This document shows, piece by piece, positions 35,618-49,365 of a stretch of 64,000 nucleotides of DNA. This DNA comes from Microplitis mediator (taxonomy: Eukaryota > Arthropoda > Insecta > Hymenoptera > Braconidae). Both the position numbers and the translations under genes were made by a program. The stretch lies in the NCBI RefSeq assembly GCF_029852145.1, contig NC_079973.1, positions 27,174,422-27,238,421 of the forward strand. The letters are read 5' to 3'. Position 1 is the first letter of the stretch. Every line of letters begins with the position of its first letter. The notes below the pieces were generated by a model that was not told the DNA's origin, made no database searches, and worked only from the letters and a program-made list of their open reading frames with translations.

Positions 35618-37172
35618 AAGGTATTATCTTGCAGAAGATAATAAAATAAGACATTCTTTTGAATTATCTACTCATCAGTGACTGTCTATATTTTATATAG
35701 ATTAATAAATTAATTTTTTTTAATTAAAAAACTTGTCATTGACAATAATATAAATTGCCAATTGACTTTGTTCATTTATACCCATTACCTTAATATATTT
35801 TTTTATACAATGACTGTCTGTTATCAGTAAATCTTCTTCATATGTTTACTAAACTTCCTTTATAATTAAATCGTAGATTAATTTAAATAACCCAGACAAG
35901 TACTTTAAATTTTATCAGTAAATAATAATTTCATTACCTCATTACGCATTCGAGTAATGCGACAATTGATAAATTATTTTATAAAGTGTATTGATAATTA
36001 ATTAAAATAATTAAAACATTATTAAAACATCACATTATTTATTTACTTTTTTTTTAATTTTACAATTTGATTATGCAGTTTAACAATTCATATTTTTTTT
36101 TTATTTTAATTAATAACATGGAAATAATTTCACATTTTCCAAAATATGTCTCTACATTTTATACAATTGAACTGATAAATATTTATATCATATAAATAAC
36201 ACAATTATTCTGTAAATAAAATACAGAAATATATATATATGAAATTTTAGTATAATAATATATGTATTTATACGTATTACTGTAATATCAATTATTAAAA
36301 GTGTTAATATTTATGTATATTGATCGTATTATAAAATAATAATGAGTACATGATAAAATCCACGATTTTGTAATTGACAAAAATATCTATATATATAGAT
36401 AGAAGTATATATAACTTTAATTGGCTGTCAATGATAATTGCCATTAACATTACAGCAGTTAGTAATAATTCATTGGTAAAGATTCGGCGAGATAAAAAAA
36501 AATTAAATAAATCAACAAACGCGTTGAAATTAAAATAATCTACAGATAATTTTTATCTATTTAAATTGTAATTAGTGTAAAGTCGTTCAAGATTATCGAG
36601 GATTTGCATCGGAATGAATAAAACGGTCGTAGATTATTGCCAGCAATTTTTAATTTTTTCCTTCTACCCTATACATTCTCTTTGCTCTTTAGTCTAATTG
36701 TTTAAATAAAAATAACATTTATTATGCAGACCGTACATGGAAGGCACCCTCGCTAAAATAGATAAAATACAAGCTCACTTATCAAAAATATTTTTTAAAA
36801 TTTTCTATTATTGTTTGATAATAAATCTATACTCGTAATAATAATAATTGCCAATAAAAATACCCAATACTTATACTTTTAATATCTCAAGATATCAAAA
36901 GACATTTAGTTACATATTTATTTAATAATAAAGTATTTGTCTTAGACAAAAAAATAAAAATTAACGTAGATCAATAGAGACATTTTGAATGAATAATTTA
37001 AAGACTATTCATTAATCTACTTGACAATTATTCAACTAACATAAAGAGATTGTTTTTTATATTTATCTTTTCTCTTTAAACAATTTTAAATTCCACATGT
37101 GTTGGAACATTTGTATCATTGTTTAAATTATCTAGTTGTACATGGAAATAAACATGACAATGAGAAAAAAAA
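35618..37172. other. Convergent intergenic region
   Basis: About 1.55 kb of A+T-rich DNA between MRG15 and glutamine synthetase stops. No coding frame, RNA gene or inverted repeat could be supported; AATAAA words near 36215 and 36710 suit 3' ends. Confidence 0.5.
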
Positions 37173-38396
37173 TTACTCATTCAGCAAGCATGTACGAACC
37201 AATGCATCACAAACAGAATACGGGTCGCAATTACTGCTGGGCCTTCTGTCTTCCAAGTAGCCTTTTTTATCTTCAGCAACACCACGTGGAATACGAATAC
37301 TGACGTTTCTGTTGGCAACCCCAGCGCTAAAGTCATGGATACTGCTCGTTTCGCATTTACCAGTAAGACGACGTTCGTTGTCTTTTCCTCCACGTGGATC
37401 GTAAGCCTGGATGTGTCTCACGTGTTGTTTGCTCAATTTTTCAATGGCCCTTTCAATTTCAACGATACCGTTGTTGGCACGCATCGATTTTGTTGAGAAA
37501 TTTGTGTGAGCACCGGCTCCGTTCCAGGATCCATCAACTGGTTTGGGGTCGAGTGTTACAATGACACCGTACTCTTCGGCAATACGATGCAATAAGAAAC
37601 GCGCTATCCAGAGATCATCACCACCACTGATTCCAACACAGGGTCCAACTTGGAACTCCCATTGCGATGGCATCACTTCGGCATTAGTGCCAGCAATGTT
37701 TACACCGGCGTACATGCAAGCGCGGTAGTGAGCTTCAACAATTTCGCGGCCAATAACTTTGTCGGCACCTACTCCACAGTAATAAGGACCCTGGGGACCG
37801 GGGAAACCATTTTTCGGCCAGCCCAGTGGCCTGTTGTCAAAGTCAAGGAAAGTATATTCCTGTTCAATACCAAACCAGGGTTCTTCTGATTTAACAGCCT
37901 CCATGGCTTGATTACATCTGTGCCGTTTGTTTGTTGCAGTTGGTTTATTGTCGCTGGTAAATGTTTCGCAGAGAACGAGTCTATTGTTCCCACGGCGAAT
38001 TGGATCGCGGTAAATAGCTACTGGCTCTAAGAATATATCACTATTGGCACCATCAGCTTGATAAGTCGAGCTACCATCGTACGTCCACTTGGGAAGTTCT
38101 GCATAATATTAAATATAAATATATAACTGATAAGAAATTGTTTAAATTTATTATCATTATTATTAAATTAGATCAATAATTTATCGATAAAAAATTAAGT
38201 TCAACAACTAACCCGATGGATGTTTCGGTACAAAGTCCAGCGTTCTTGTCTTGGATCGTAATCCCTCGCCAGTACCATCGATCCAGATATATTTGGCCTG
38301 GATTTTATCATCGGGTTGAGGTAAATCCAAGTATTTGGTCAGCAATGATTTGTTGAGTGCCGCGTTGGGCGAATCTTTGAGCATCGTCCTTGACAT
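37173..38396 (-). CDS. GS: Glutamine synthetase (GSII)
   Basis: Two coding exons, 38396-38213 and 38098-37173, 369 aa. Type II (eukaryotic) glutamine synthetase motifs are all present: KYIWIDGTGEGLRSKTRT, the latch region LPKWTYDGSSTYQA, PWFGIEQEYTFLD (metal-binding Glu), VMPSQWEFQVGPC, GSWNGAGAHTNFST and PRGGKDNERRLTG. The ending is VANRNVSIRIPRG and EDRRPSSNCDPYSV. The enzyme condenses ammonia and glutamate with ATP. Of the two fly paralogues (mitochondrial GS1, cytosolic GS2), no clear mitochondrial presequence is seen here, so the cytosolic type is favoured. A splice acceptor ten bases before the ATG (exon start 38406) shows that an untranslated 5' exon lies upstream. Confidence 0.96.
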
Positions 38397-38410
38397 GGTC
38401 GTGCTGCTAA

Positions 38411-41400
38411 AATATTAAAAATTTATCTCAATTGGGAAGGTCACGCATTAATTTTAACAAAATTTATCTCCTGCTCATTTTTAAATAAATAAATAAACAA
38501 ATAATTTATTGTACTTGACATAAATTGATAAATATATGCAGGAGAGTATGACATTGAAATTTTTAAATCAGAGTCGGCGCTTTCTTTTATCATAATATGG
38601 AAAAATACTGGTTTACTTTCGACATCTCGACAATTAATTCTCTTCCTGTCTATCGTTTAATACTAATACATGAAGATAAACATTGTTGATATTCCGCCAA
38701 AAAGTAAAAATGTTTCACCGCGAATTTTTCTTAAATAAATTACACATCTACTGAAATAATAAATGACTCTAAAAACAATAAAACATATTTTTGGCACCGG
38801 TTCCATAACTGAATAGTTAAATGAAGACTTCATTACGCATATAATTTAAAAACAAAGAGGGGTATTTGACCGAGTTGACTTGACACAAGTGAGAATAGAT
38901 TGCAAATAATATTTCTCATACTAATATTATCATTATAAGACAACTCTGATAACGAGTTACAGACAACCAATCGTTTAATTCAACAAATAATAAATAATAA
39001 TATTTTAAAACTTAATAAATTTATAGCAAATTTTAACTTAATTATAAAAATAAAATACATAACATCAAGTAAAAAAAAAAAAATTTCAAATAATTATCTT
39101 TTCTCTTTCCTTGGTAACAAGAAATAAAAAAATAACTATCGCAATCTCTTTCATACAGAAGTACAAATCAATATTGATATGATTTCATCAAACATGAACA
39201 CGTAGACTGTTTTATTTATGATGATTAGCATTTCATCATAACAAAGATATGTATATTAACATTACTGATGTTGTTAAAATAATGTATAATTAGTTATTAA
39301 ATATGAATTTACAAAATTTTATTGTGCAATTACATTAGACTGATCGAGATTATATCTGATTGACATTTATCTTAAGCATTCTTATTTATCAATTATCACA
39401 ATCATAAGAAGTAGGTCGAGGAAAGGTTTCTTTTATAATAGCTTGTAATTTCTCTTACATGCAAGATGCTCAAGTTAATTTTCGTTTTCGGACGTTTGGT
39501 AATTTAAATGATGAAAGTTTTTATGTATATATATTTTATAAAATATATAAAGCTATAAATACATAATTGAGTATCCGGAAGTGAGAAGTTATGTGGAAAT
39601 TCATCCTTTATAACTAATAGGGTGAATTATCGTGATAGGATGATTATATGGTAAAACATAATCATAGATCTGGAAATAGACAAGTAATTTTTACTGAAGA
39701 AAAATAAACTTGCATTTAAATATAATTTTCCTTTACGTCTAACGACTTAGTAATCTTTCTTGTTACAGATAAATTATTATCGCGGAATTTATTATTTTTT
39801 AGGGAAACTTACCAACTGAAATGTCTCCCGAAAATGGTCCATGATTTACCTGATACAGCTCGTGAGAAAATATTCGCTTCGCAAACTTTCACCAAAATTC
39901 TCAAACCCATTTTTTATATTTTTTAGTGGGTTTTAAATATTTATATAAAAAATATGTTAGTTGAAAAAATATATGAGTATTTAGGGGTGGAAGATAAGTA
40001 CAAAGATAAAGATATAAAAATAAAAATGCGTATTAAGTACAAAATGCGTGTTAAGTAAAAAAAAAGGGAGTAGGTACAGTAAACGAAATTCAAAAAAGTA
40101 CACTTATAAATGCCCTTGGTAATTCAGGACAACGTCCACAACTGACAAACGATACTGACGAATGGAATATTTATATGGTGGCCAAACAACTCCCCACTCT
40201 TGCAAAACCAAAATAAAAAAAAAAACATATACCCGATGTACGAATAAACTTGAAAACTACTTTGCAAATAAATTACACGTATGTTGAATTTTATAAAAAA
40301 ATTCTTTCACTCAATGATTTGCATGTACGAAATAGATATGTCACTAAACTATGTAATGATACAAGTAATTTGAGATAAACTCTCTTATGAGTGGGTACTA
40401 TGTAGTTAATTTGCGAAACATTATCAACCAGTTATTTTCAGAGTCGTATATTATATATTTATATATATATACATATTGCATTACACTTAGTTTTTATGTG
40501 TACGCATCTACGCATGTATGCAAGTATGTAATTTTGTTGTGCGCATGTAGACATTCAATTACAATTGATTCGTTTCACATAAAAAACTCAAAGGTTGTTA
40601 AACTGCATTAATAAGTGTCATTTAAAATACATTTAATTGCTCCGAAATAATTGCATTTATTATTCACCCTAATTTTTTATTAATCCAACAGTAATAATAA
40701 TAATAATAATTATTATTATTATTGTTGTTATTATTATTTATTTTCTTTTTAAAAAATTTCCCCCACTTTTCCTATGAAAACCTTTCTCCACTCTCACGCG
40801 TACATTTCCCACTCTAAAAAGTCCATTTAATTAAATCGCTCGCGAATCGCGATCCACGTGATCGCCGCGTGCGAGACTGCGCATCAAAGACCAAGTTTGA
40901 ATTATCAGCAATCAATGTTTACTATTTTCCAAGGGATTTGAAAACTAAAAATAATTTTTCATTAACAAAAATTTAAATTGAATAAATAATTTTTAGCGCC
41001 TTTTTTTTTAAATTTTATTTGTCGCTAAAAAAATCAATTTATTTATTTATCATTTATTGTACGGTGCAACAAAGAAAGAAAAATTCCGTTCATTTATTTC
41101 AAGCCTGAGAAAGATGACAGCTGACGTTTCCTCAATTCTGTTATTTAAAAAAAAAAAAAAAGGAACACGTGCTTTCAATGTCTTGATAAAATTACTTCAA
41201 CAATTGAATCGAATATTAATAATCGATATGATTAATAGTCCACTTTAGTTTAACAAAAATATTTTCATTCATTATCAAGGATTTCAAGTTTTAGATATCG
41301 TAGAAATTATGATACTTTGTAAACAAAAACAAACTGAATGTTTACAAAGATTTTGTTGTTTACATTTTTATTTAATTGCCGCGAGTTCTTTATTGAGAAC

Positions 41401-42750
41401 AAAGTTAAAATTTTAATTTAATATCGCACGTGCATTGTATGATAAATAATAATAATAATGATAATATTGTAGATTTAATTATCGTCAATTTGTGCATTGT
41501 GTGGTTAATGCGATTAGAATTATTTTTCTTAATGACACCTGAGATCATTATTATAAATCTAGTATGTAATAAATTATATATTTTTATTCTTATACATAAT
41601 TTGTTTAATATTTATTTTCCTGTACCGCGATATGATAATTTTAATTTTATTTTAAATATAAATATAAATATTGATGGTGCAATCGATGAATTTTATTTTT
41701 TTTATCAGCAGTGAGCTGCATTCGATCATCAATACAATCATTGTTAAGCTTTTTTCCTCCAAAAGTACAAAGTTTTATTTATTTTTATATTTTATTAAAG
41801 AAATAAAATTTACACACAATAAGTTCTATAATAAAATTATAAAAATGAAACTCTTTGTTTGTGGAATTGATAAAGAAAATTAAGTTTTTGAGTTAAAAGA
41901 ACTCGCAATGCTTTGTGCTATTAATAGTGACATTGAAAAATATTTAGTACTCTGCGGTGACAAAGAAAACGTAATGAAATTTTTAAAAAATAAAGCTGAG
42001 TGTTCAATGTCATTAATTTTTATTCAACGTTAATAATAAACAATAATTATATTTAAATTTTTCAATAAACTAATTATTTAATGACCGTTCATTAAACAAT
42101 TTAACGTCTAATTAAATTCTCAGCTCATAAAATATTAATCTTTCAAGTTTTATATTCATATTATTTTTAAAACTCGAGCGTTGTTAAAAAAAAATAATTA
42201 CCGGGCGATAAACGTTCTGACGTTTACATAAAATTAATTATTTATAATAAAAAATTAAATTTTTAGTTAATTATTAAAGTTATTATTAATTTTATTGAAG
42301 GAAATAAATAAATTAAATATTTACGAGCTTGATAATTGGCCTTTTAAATTGAACTAATTTAAGCTGTTAATTAAGTTAGCAACGCAATATATTTAATTCT
42401 CACAAATTATTCAAGTAAATGAGTAAATGTTATTAAAAACTTCTAGGAAAATGATTAGAAAAACAAAAAAAAAAAAGAAAACAAATACAATACTTGCAGA
42501 CCTATCACAACACAAAAACACTTTATTTTAATGAATATTTATCACGAATGTTGATTAAAATAAAAAAATATGAATTTAAAAATATGTGCCAGTGTTACAA
42601 TAACACAAATATAAAATTTAAGAGATAGTTTGAGTATATTTTTAGCGATGCAATAATTGAATAAAATGAAACTCCGATATGAAGAATCGGCGATAGTTAA
42701 AATTTAATTAAGAATAAATAATAAATTAAAAAAAAAAAACTAAAACTCAC
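38411..42750. other. Long upstream / first-intron region of GS
   Basis: 4.3 kb of A+T-rich sequence without a supportable coding gene. It holds an (AAT)n/(ATT)n inverted pair at about 40690-40735 and a CpG-rich patch at about 40840-40890 (CGCTCGCGAATCGCG, CACGTG) that could be a second promoter. Small open frames here look like chance A+T frames. Confidence 0.45.
39813..39900 (-). other. Possible alternative 5' untranslated exon of GS
   Basis: On the minus strand GACATTTCAGTTG is followed by a good GTAAGT donor (exon edge 39813). It could splice to the GS acceptor at 38407-38408. Outer limit unknown; prediction only. Confidence 0.3.
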
Positions 42751-42905
42751 CTAGTGTATATTCACGATTGTTAAAATAAAGTCAGACGTCAATGTTAAAA
42801 TAAGTGTCGGTGGAGATGCTCGCGACTGGCTGGATAAGTTGTCACTGATAACGCGGAGCTTGATACTGAATACTGAAGCTCCTACCTTCCAGCGTTATTT
42901 ATGTA
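42751..42905 (-). promoter_or_regulatory. Putative distal promoter and 5' exon of GS
   Basis: A GTGAGT donor (exon edge 42751, CACTAG|GTGAGT) ends a less A+T-rich exon-like block. About 25-30 bp upstream of two TCAGT initiator-like words (near 42865-42876 on the minus strand) lies a TATA-like ACATAAATAAC (42894-42904). Together this looks like a TATA/Inr promoter driving a 5' exon that splices to 38406, giving a 4.3 kb first intron. Confidence 0.4.
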
Positions 42906-44562
42906 GCAATGCCGACGCAGCTAAAGAACTGCCCTCACCGCACACACTTTTAACAACAACCTTGATTCAACGTTGCATATGACATAACGATGATTAAACA
43001 TGAACCACCGATCAGTCAAACTATTATGATTGCGTGTCGTACGTTCTAAACATGTCCTTGTTTTTACAATAATTTATAAACGCCGCTGTGGCCCCCTTTT
43101 TATCTCAATAATACTCGAATATTAATAACTCATTTTACATCCAGACTTAAATTATAACAATAAACACAAGTCTAGTCTAGTAGACTACAGTCATAAGACT
43201 CAGATCATGCACCCGGTGCATGATTCACCCGCTTTTCTTCTTTCATTGATTGTTAGCTCGCGAGTCCATCGACTGTCAAGATTAATCCTTTCTTCTCTGC
43301 GTATCTCTTCAATTTATTATTGTTTTTTTTTTTTTTTTTTTACTTATAAACAAACTGATTCATCATTAATATTTTTTTTTTATTTAAATTAACAATAACA
43401 ACAATGATTATTTATGTAACTATTTGTAATTTAATCTATTTACAAATTATCCCTATTGATAAACAAGAAAATAATGTTAAAAAAAAAATAATGTGTATAA
43501 AATAATATTTTAATGAAGTTGCTGCATGCAAGAGGTTCGATTCTAAATAGATAATAACCATTGTTACTTTTATATGTAATGTCATAGACTTTGCCATTGA
43601 TTTGGTTGCTTCACTGGTGATCGGTTGGTATGATAAATAAATAAATATATAAATAATTTGATAATGCAACTGCAAGAGTGTATTTAATAAAATACATAAT
43701 GCGCAGTGAAAATATAAATTAGCTAAAGTGTCCCACGTTGATAATGATGCTGGTGATTGCGCTGACGAGTCGCCCTAAACGCATACACTCACGACATCCG
43801 TCTTCTGGATCCCCTAACGTTTATTTTAGTTCGCGGTCAAACGATGCGTTTCAATTACCCTCCCAATAAAACCGGTGCAGCAATAGGGTAAATCGGAAAT
43901 ATTTAACGAGGAAATAATAGCTGCAATGTGACACTTGTCATTAGAATTTGTGCATATTCAAATATTATTATAATTATTAAATTATATTCGAATAAATTAC
44001 TTTTGGTAATTTAAACGTCTGGTCATCATTTATCTTTATAACATAAATTATTACGATTAATTTGTACATGTTATAATAATAATGATTTATTTATCTTACC
44101 AAGTATCACTAAATTATTATTAATTTACGAGTATTTCAGTATTACAGTATGTAATATTTACTTATTTTATGTATCGTAAATTTGTTTGTCGACAAACAAT
44201 AAGTTATATTTATTTTATTTTTATTTTGATGCAGTATTTGTCCCATTTTTTAAATTTAGTATCAGCAAGCAGTCACGTGTGAACTCGTTATATCTTTTAT
44301 GACTTTCACGATAATCTTATGATAACACTAGGTAAGATTTCGTCAAGTACATTGCAGTTATACGTCATTTAAATTAAAAAAAATACTTAATGATGACATC
44401 GTCCCTCCTTACATGTAAATGATAGCACGTAACAATATCATCACAAACTGAACACTCTTGCGATATTATCACAACTATTATTTTTTAATTACATTTAATT
44501 ATATAATATATTTATCAAAGTACTTACTATACATTATTTTACAAAGTAAATAATTAAAATGT
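42906..44562. other. Intergenic region between GS promoter and COX16
   Basis: A+T-rich, with a T run near 43325-43342. No gene, RNA or structured repeat recognised. Confidence 0.5.
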
Positions 44563-45496
44563 TTATTTTTTTTCAGCATTTTCGTCGTTTTCTTCCCAAG
44601 GCCTTTCAATCCTCTTATTTTCCCAGTTATCGATATCGATCTATAATTAAAAAAAAAATAATCGGTAGATTTTTTGTTGTGATTGTTATAATTAAAAAAA
44701 AATTGATTAGACTATCGGTCGTCGTTGATGACGAAGTATTGACGCAAAAAGTAATTATTCCAATAATTTGCAATAGAATGTTTTCCTGCTCTAGAACTTA
44801 TTTATAATTAAAAACAATAAACATCATTGTTTACAATATTTCTATATGCAAATAGTAAATATTATAGGAATATTTTGTTGTTTTGACAGAAAATTTTTTT
44901 TTTAATTAAATATTAATTACCTCTTTTTTAATTATTTCATACTGCGCTTCTATTGTAGTTTCCTCAGGTTTTTTCAATTCTAATCCTTCGTTTTTTGCTT
45001 CTTCTCTCACTGTTTTAACTGCTCGATATTTGTACCTACAAATAAATAAATACATATATAATATCACTTTTTATAAATTACCAGCACAAATTCATAATTT
45101 AAATATCTGGAGCCAGTCGAAATGATATTCAAGTGTCAACATGATTAATTAAAATGAACATAAACTGATTGAGCGATCACTGAATTCTATTGTTTTGAAA
45201 CAGATTTGTTTCAACTGGATCCAGACATTGAAACATAAACTTTGAACCCAGGTAATTATTAATAATAAAAGTATGTGGTGGAATAAAATACTATTTCAAA
45301 CATCATCTTTGCCTGAAATTGTCTTTTTTCATCCCTTTACACCATAATAATTTAAATACCTCACTTCTGTGACTGATGTCATTGCAAAAGATGCGCAAAC
45401 GCAAAATAATATAAACGGGAGACCATATCTGACATTTTTCTTTTTAAAAAATTTTTCAATTGATTTTTTGTACTCAAAAAAATTTTCTTTGAACAT
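44563..45496 (-). CDS. COX16: Cytochrome c oxidase assembly factor COX16
   Basis: Three exons: 45496-45360, 45035-44921 and 44640-44563; 109 aa. The N terminus is basic and leads into one membrane span, YGLPFILFCVCASFAMTSVT (about 25-45). It continues with TEVRYKYRAVKTVREEA, then a charged segment and the family signature IDIDNWENKRIERPWEE near the end. COX16 is a small inner-mitochondrial-membrane protein needed to assemble cytochrome c oxidase (COX1/COX2 metallation stages). Length fits the family (about 106 in human). The signature is split from the rest by the last intron, which is why the gene is easy to miss. Confidence 0.9.
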
Positions 45497-45919
45497 AATT
45501 ACTCAATAATCTAAAAAAAAAAGAAAACAATACAATAATCAACAATCCAATTTTAAAATTCATGGCTGCCATCTTAATAAATAATTTAAACAAATAATTA
45601 TTTATAAATATAATATTTAAATATTAAAATTAATTATTAACGAAACCAAGTACTCAAAAAAACATAAAACTATAAAACCAATTAAATATTCAAATTTAAT
45701 TAATAAATTTGAAAAATAAATATTGAAAAGGTTAAGAATGAGACAATCAACCCGGCACTAGAAAATAATAAATTAAAAATCAATAATCAGTAATTAAAAA
45801 CAATGAGATAAAAACTAAGTGCTTACTTGATAAATTTATCAGAATAATTTAAAAATAAATAAATAAGTTCATTGTTTTTTTAACAAATTTATTGAAAATT
45901 TTTTTGTTTTCAATTACAA

Positions 45920-46063
45920 TGACTGGAGTTGGTAGAACTGGAAGTAGAGGAAGAACAACAACACCATCTATGAGTATTAAGGAACATTGGATTGCTCAAT
46001 ATTGATGGTCTACTGTGGGCTTTTTTAAGAGATGGAGCTGGTCCTGTGAATATCAAAGAAATT
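45920..46063 (+). other. Short unexplained frame / possible 5' exon
   Basis: An ATG at 45920 opens MTGVGRTGSRGRTTTPSMSI and stops after 28 codons. The neighbouring frame, starting at about 45978, reads on with NIGLLNIDGLLWAFLRDGAG and PVNIKEI up to a GTAAGT donor at 46064. The switch between two protein-like frames could be a degraded gene, a sequencing error, or chance. It might also be a 5' untranslated exon of CP190, which starts 570 bp further on. Family not recognised. Confidence 0.3.
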
Positions 46064-46632
46064 GTAAGTAACGAAAAGGTACGCTTTCTTGGTAGTTATT
46101 GAAATCTATATCAGTAATTTTTTTTACAACCGGTTAGAAATGTTAAATACAATAAATATTATATTCTCACTATACATTATTATTAAATGATAATTATTGT
46201 ATTATTATTTAAGTAATAACATAAACCTGAGATACATTACGTGGCCTAATTGCTCGCGATTCCACCATTTGTGATAATTTTATATTTTTTTGTGTCTTCA
46301 CCCGACTGATGATTGGTTTAGGTTAACAGATTTAACTTGGAAAACAAAAAAATTTTATTGGTAATGACATTTCGCCTTTAATTTTTTTTTTTAATCATTA
46401 TTATTATGTAATCTAATAATTTACATATTTATTTAAGTCATTACTTAATTAATTAACAACATTTTCTCTCTATAAATCATGACTTTAATTACCAATATGC
46501 AGTGCGTCTCGTAATTAATTTATTCATCGAGATAAATCTCATAAAATCTGTACATTAATATAAATTTTTATGATTGTTATTAACTAATTATTTAATTATA
46601 AAAATTGATTTAAAATTTTTAAGGCTTCAATA

Positions 46633-49365
46633 ATGTCGACGATATTTCATACGAAACCATCTCAATCACCGGGACTAAAGCAAGTTAAAGTTGACAACTG
46701 GGGATCATTTTTTCTCCAAAGATTGCAGCAGCTTTATCATGAAGAAGAATTACTTGACTTGACAATTAAATTTCCCACTAGTGACATCACAGTACAAGTA
46801 ATTTAAATATTTCATTGTTTATTGATCAATAATTAAAAAATTTTCATTTTTTCCGTATACTTTAGTGACATTTTTATTTTTTTAAGGCACATCGGCTTGT
46901 ACTCACAACGTGTACTGATTATTTTATGCTGTTAGAACGTAAGCAAAAAGAGAGAGAAGATTATGATGGCATACTTGTCATGCCACCGGACATGCCTTAC
47001 GAGTGTGTTAAATCAATTATAAGGTTATTATTTATTTTGTTATTGTTTTGATAAAAATTTATTGATAATTAATTAATTAATTATTTATTATTGATTTTAA
47101 TAGTTTTATGTATACTGGCCAGTTGGAATACTGGACATCGGAGCAAAATGCGCTGTATAAAACAGCTCAAAAAATGAATATTACGGTTTTGACAAAATTA
47201 TTGGATGCTCAGTTTAACACAAATAATCTCCAAGCGACTTCGGTGACAAATGAAAAAACGTCGGTATCAATGCAGTCTAAAATAACGAGTCCAGTTAAAA
47301 AAATATCACCGACTAGTCAGGCGATGCCCACGACAATTTTACCGGGCAGAAAGTATGACAACTGACATTATATTTAATTATTTTATGTGTATTTTTTACT
47401 AATAATTATAATTGTAGATTACCTATTTGGAGGAGGAGATTGGATTCCCCGTCAATGAATTCCGATTCTGGTTCATATGGGCACAGATCTAATGAAGCCA
47501 ATTCAGGTCCGTCACGATTCGATCTACCGGAAGTTGAAGACATTGCTTTAGGAGTATTTTCTTCCTTTGATGACATCACATATAATACTAAACCAATTGT
47601 CAGAGCTACGAGTGAGTCTAGCGGTGAAAAAAACAATTCAACCCGTTCAAATCGCAATGACACCGAGGATGAGGATGATGAGTCACAAGAAAAACATTGG
47701 GAGAATAATTCAGATGACGATTGGATAAGTACTAAATCTAATTCCAGATCACAGGATGGCGCTTCCGCGTCTAAACGCGTGAGATTTGAACTTGAAGAGA
47801 AAGAAAATATGGAGAAAAGTAAAAATACATCACAGAGCTCTCCTGAGTCGATAAATAATCATGCTAAAATAATAAGAGAAGTTTTGAAAAAATATCCGCA
47901 CTTGGTGAAGAATAATAAAAATATTCGGTTGAAAATAATGCAAAAGGAGCCCAAGTCATCAGACAGTTCATCGAGCAAGACAAAAGTATCTTATGTAGTA
48001 TTAAAATCCGATCATTTGATACCCGACGCTTCTGAGAATGAAGAAAAAAACGATGGAAATGATTCTGGGCCTTGGAAATGTCACAAATGTGATTTAGATG
48101 AAGAGTATCATAATTACTACATGTACCGCAGACACATGCAGGATGTGCATGACGAGAAATTTGATCCCCGAGTTTGCGAGCACTGTGGCTACAAAGCAGC
48201 CAAACGTAATATTCTGATGTACCACTTGTACACTAAACACAACGTACCACCACCTAAAAGTATGTCTTTTCCAAAATGTCATGCCTGTAGCTACGTGGCT
48301 CTGTCAGAAACTCTGCTTGTAAGACATCAGATCAATCATAAACATCGTCCACTGTCACTGTCACGTTCAAGTGTGACCGAGGAGATTCAATGTGTCCAGT
48401 GTGGCGAAGCATTTAAAGACGTAAGTGAGTTAGCTAATCACGAAATCAACACAGGACATGGAACAACAATTAATGGAAAAGACAAAGGCTTCCGTTGTCC
48501 TTATTGTCATAAAGTATTTGTAAGATCAACAAATCTACGTGTCCATATTGATTGTCAGCATAAAAAACGTGAAAATGTACCATCTGAAACTGAAAGCTTA
48601 CCAGCAATACCGTTGGAGCCTTCATCTGAAGCAGAGGCACTCAGTAATGTTGCCAGTGGAATAGCTGCTTCTCTGGGTGTCGGTGACACTATGACTACAG
48701 AAACCATCACATCTGATCATCATCAGGAAATGCACACCAGTGAGACCAGTTTTGTGGTAAATGAAATGGAATTAAATAGCATGACCCACGATGCGGCTTT
48801 CAATGGTCATGGACAGCAGATGATTATGCTCATTGACAACGAGAGCTTTGATCAACAAGGCGAGCTGACACAAGATGAACATCATCAGCAGCCACAGCAG
48901 TTACATATATCGAGCAATGAACAATTAGTTATGCAAGGAACTGAAGACGGAATGATTGTCTACATCCATGGTACCGATGACTCGTCAAATCAAGCTTACG
49001 CAACTTATCAGACGGTTACGAGTAATGACAATGAGGAAATTGTTGAGGAAGTTGTTGAAGAAGTGTTGGAGGAAGCAGACGGTGAGCATGGGGATCAAAA
49101 CTCAGCAGAAGCTGAAGACAGCAACCAGGAACAGGTTGAAGAAGTTATTCAGTATGTTGAAGAAGAGACGGAAATTGTCGAGTACGATGAAGAACAGTCG
49201 CAAAGTAATGATGGCAGTCATCAGGTACAGGAATCAATGATGATCATTGAAGAGGAACATCTTGAACGCGTTGAAGATGTCAATGAGGAAGAGCTCAAAT
49301 CTAAAATGTCTTCTGATTTGGCTGAAGAGTGGGATGAGGACAGCATGGAGATGGCTGAGTCGTGA
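46633..49365 (+). CDS. Cp190: Insulator/centrosomal protein CP190
   Basis: Four exons: 46633-46797, 46887-47023, 47104-47352 and 47418-49365; 832 aa, phases consistent. The BTB domain is at about 15-120: VKVDNWGSFFLQRLQQLYHE, HRLVLTTCTDYFMLLE, FMYTGQLEYW and AQKMNITVLTKLLDA, matching fly CP190 closely. The middle holds the CP190-specific block AKIIREVLKKYPHLVKNNKN, then about five C2H2-type fingers between residues 405 and 565 (WKCHKCDLDEEYH, VCEHCGYKAAKRNILMYH, FRCPYCHKVFVRSTNL). The C-terminal quarter is very acidic (IVEEVVEEVLEEADGEHG), as in fly CP190. The protein bridges insulator factors such as CTCF and Su(Hw), marks open chromatin and associates with centrosomes. It is shorter than the fly protein (about 1096 aa), mostly in linkers. 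Confidence 0.93.

Noticed and set aside
41430..41883. Ile/Asn-rich frames upstream of GS
   Set aside because: Chance frames in A+T-rich DNA; codon use and composition are the same as the flanking non-coding sequence.
48956..49240. Met/Lys/Arg-rich frame overlapping CP190
   Set aside because: Plus-one frame shadow of the acidic CP190 C terminus.
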